A stretch of DNA of 23,758 nucleotides from Pigoraptor vietnamica (Eukaryota; Opisthokonta; Filasterea): positions 1 to 23,758 of the forward strand of contig CALSCQ010001620.1 in the NCBI GenBank assembly GCA_943704525.1. Direction: 5' to 3'. Numbering within the stretch: position 1 is the stretch's first letter; each line of letters opens with the position of its first letter. Positions 22,125 through 23,758 of this stretch are shown piece by piece. The position numbers and the translations under genes are program-made. The notes beneath the pieces are model-generated. The model ran no database searches, had not been told where the DNA came from, and worked only from the letters and a program-made list of their open reading frames with translations.

Positions 22125-22249
22125 TCCGGGGTGGTCTAGACAAATTGATACCCAATAGACTGTTATATAAAGACCATTGTTATAATGAAGAATCACTTGC
22201 GTAAGATCCGGGGTAGTCATGTAAGGACGGGATTTGATCCGGAGTAATC
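22125..22249 (+). repeat. Three 12-bp direct repeats, consensus TCCGGRGTRRTC
   Basis: TCCGGGGTGGTC (22125-22136), TCCGGGGTAGTC (22207-22218) and TCCGGAGTAATC (22238-22249) differ only by purine transitions. They sit in the upstream region shared by TMEM230 and CYRI and are candidate protein-binding sites. Confidence 0.7.
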
Positions 22250-22303
22250 TCAGAGTAATTCAAACGGACAGAGTCATCCCACGGCGATTATTTTGGCCGC
22301 CCA

Positions 22304-22326
22304 TTTTCATACATTTTGTATGAAAA
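22304..22326. repeat. Perfect 10-bp inverted repeat with 3-nt spacer
   Basis: TTTTCATACA (22304-22313) and TGTATGAAAA (22317-22326) are exact reverse complements around TTT. The position in a divergent intergenic region suits a dimer-bound operator-like site; a small hairpin is the alternative. Confidence 0.8.
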
Positions 22327-22336
22327 GCGCCGTTTA

Positions 22337-22410
22337 TTTGCGCGCCGTTTTGAAAATTTTGCAATTTTGGCCCACTTTTTCTGCGAAAGATAAAAAAAGC
22401 AGCGCGCAAA
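22337..22410. repeat. Inverted pair TTTGCGCGC / GCGCGCAAA
   Basis: TTTGCGCGC at 22337-22345 and its exact reverse complement at 22402-22410 face each other across 56 nt. The motif loosely recalls E2F-type sites (TTTSSCGC) but does not match that consensus exactly. Confidence 0.65.
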
Positions 22411-22749
22411 ACAACCGCGCACGCGTCCTCTCTCTGCGTGTGACCCTCTCCACACTGCTCGCATTCCCCTCTCTCCTCCTCTTTCCCCTCTTGCCCGCCT
22501 CTGTCCAACGCACCTTCGTTCGCGCATCCCCCGTGTGTCTGCACGCAAGTTCATATTGTGTCGGATCTCTAATAGCGGAGCACACAGTGAACGTTATTCG
22601 TGTCCGTGCTAGCGCCCGCCTGTCGCCGTTTGTTTGGTGCGGGACGCGAGACGGTTGTAGAAGACGCGGACCGCTCTCGTCTGCGCCGAGGCCCTTGGAC
22701 ACTCGCCTGACGTGGAGATAACCGCCCGGTGCGGAAATAACGCGCGAAG

Positions 22750-23679
22750 ATGGGCAATCTTATGCAGATCATCAAGAAGGATCAGAAGGGCGCCACCCAG
22801 GACCTCTTCCTCGACTTTGAGAGTGGGTGCACGGTTCGAGTGGCGCATGGGCGAGGGTGATGCGCGTTTGTGTGTGCGTGTGTGTGTCGCATCGAGGCTC
22901 GTTCGAACGTATTGCCTAAGGGGTTGACGAACCCGTAATTTGAATTTTGTGTTGTTATTGTGCTTTTTTAAAAGAGAAAAGTATACGTGGAAAGTATGTC
23001 TCTCCTCCGCGTGTGACTGGCGAACGAAGACTGACGTGCTCTCTGTGGCGCGTGCAGACGCGCAACCGACGGACAGCGAGCTCCAGGTGCACCAGTATGT
23101 GTCTGAAATTCTCGCGACGACGCCGGGGCTCTTGAGCGACTTGCGAGCATATACAGGATGCGGAGACGCCATCCGACAGGTGCGTGTGCGTGTGCGCGTG
23201 TGCGTGCGTGCGCCCTCGGCATGGCATGGATCCGTGTGTCTTACTTTGGTGTTGGAGGGGCTCAGTTACTCACCCTTTGCTGTCCGTCGCAGGCTATATC
23301 GCACCCAAGCAAAGAGACAGAAGAGAATGCGTGGGCCTCCGTGTGCCCGCAGGTCGAGAAGCTCAAGGTCTTCTACGAGTACTCTGGGCAGCTCGGTGCG
23401 TTCGAATGGTCGCGAGTTACGTGGCTGTTTCCATCAATGCGACTGCGAGAGTTTGGGACAATCTGTGTGTCTGTTGTGTTTTTTTTTTTTTTTGTGCCGA
23501 GGGAGAATGTGCCGGTCGTGTGCTCAACGATGGCTGTGCCGCGTGCAGAGAGCGCGCTCCCCAAGCTCCTCACGGCGCTGTGCCAGGGCGACCCCTTCAG
23601 GAACCTCGAGCAGAAGCAGGCGCTCGCAAAGCAGTTTGCCGACATTCTCCACTTTGTCCTCACATTCGATGACCTCAAG
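22750..23679 (+). CDS. CYRI: CYRI (FAM49) family Rac1-binding regulator, 5' part
   Basis: CYRI proteins bind active Rac1 and restrain the Scar/WAVE complex at the plasma membrane, limiting Arp2/3-driven protrusion. Four exons are visible: 22750-22822, 23058-23179, 23293-23395, 23549-23679, giving 143 codons in phase. A further donor (GTGCTT) lies at 23680, so the gene continues past the window. Conserved stretches are MGNL with the N-myristoylation glycine Gly2, FLDFENAQPTDSE (completed across the first junction), LLSDLRAYTGCGDAIRQAI, KLKVFYEYSGQLESAL and LAKQFADILHFVLTFDDLK. All align with human FAM49A/B from memory. The Rac-contacting arginine pair of the family lies further downstream and cannot be checked. 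The gene diverges from TMEM230. Confidence 0.95.
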
Positions 23680-23758
23680 GTGCTTTCCCGCGCTGGCTTC
23701 CACTCCCCTCCCCCCACCCCCCACCCCTTCTTCTCCCCCCAAAAAACCCAACACCCCT
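23680..23758 (+). other. Start of CYRI intron 4, cut by window end
   Basis: The sequence after the GTGCTT donor is pyrimidine-rich (C and T runs) with no acceptor before the end of the window. The next CYRI exon lies outside. Confidence 0.7.

Larger units (their letters stand above)
22002..22749. promoter_or_regulatory. Divergent intergenic region, TMEM230 (-) and CYRI (+)
   Basis: The two start codons face apart over 748 bp. Positions 22010-22260 are AT-richer and carry three 12-bp direct repeats and a TATATAAA (22164-22171) that is 579 nt from the CYRI start. Positions 22300-22410 carry a perfect palindrome and an inverted pair of GCGCGCAAA. Downstream, pyrimidine-rich sequence (about 22428-22510) runs toward CYRI. 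Short open frames such as 22013-22204 show no known domain and were not called. A bidirectional promoter is inferred from geometry only. Confidence 0.6.

Noticed and set aside
22164-22171. TATATAAA as a CYRI TATA box
   Set aside because: It is almost 600 nt from the start codon with no transcript evidence, so it is only noted within the divergent region.
22013-22204. 63-codon plus-strand frame upstream of TMEM230
   Set aside because: No recognisable motif; it lies in the presumed 5' UTR/promoter of TMEM230 and is short enough to arise by chance.
1-23758. Mobile or virus-like elements
   Set aside because: No transposase, reverse transcriptase, integrase or capsid-type coding and no long terminal repeats were recognised. 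The giant array consists of host coding repeats.

Overview
This is nuclear DNA of a GC-rich, intron-dense eukaryote. Five protein genes can be modelled with GT-AG introns whose phases all agree. Four are recognised by family: snurportin-1, a mitochondrial carrier, TMEM230 and CYRI/FAM49. CYRI (a Rac1-Scar/WAVE regulator) and snurportin are absent from budding yeast, so a heterotrophic protist, perhaps on the Amorphea/Obazoa side, is a reasonable guess. The sequence does not identify the species. Introns are about 99-250 nt, often full of (GT)n or (CA)n, and follow a narrow grammar: 20 of 22 donors begin GTG and all 21 acceptors end CAG.

Layout: 1-1056 is a C-tract followed by unclassified GC-rich sequence and the upstream region of snurportin (1057-3160, +, 7 exons). 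The mitochondrial carrier (5218-3407, -, 7 exons) converges on it. Between 5219 and 5789 lies a divergent intergenic region with an AT-rich island. Positions 5790-20955 (+, 5 exons) hold an unrecognised giant gene encoding a predicted 4812-residue single-pass membrane protein. Its ectodomain contains about 17 tandem units of roughly 249 residues and ends in an 8-cysteine tail. A diverged second copy of its last 56 bp sits just downstream and can be read as an alternative last exon. TMEM230 (22001-21340, -, 3 exons) converges on it across a (GT)-rich 3' region. A 748-bp divergent intergenic region with palindromes and direct repeats separates TMEM230 from CYRI/FAM49 (22750 to beyond the window end, +, 4 exons seen).

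The four recognised genes are unrelated housekeeping or cell-biology genes: snRNP import, mitochondrial metabolite transport, endosomal/vesicle trafficking and actin control. No operon-like logic links them. The candidate undescribed system is the giant repeat protein: a short cytosolic tail, one membrane helix, a PPC-like N-terminal ectodomain, an RRRR site, the long beta-type repeat array and the duplicated Cys-rich terminus. No mobile element, virus-like element, RNA gene or CRISPR array was recognised.
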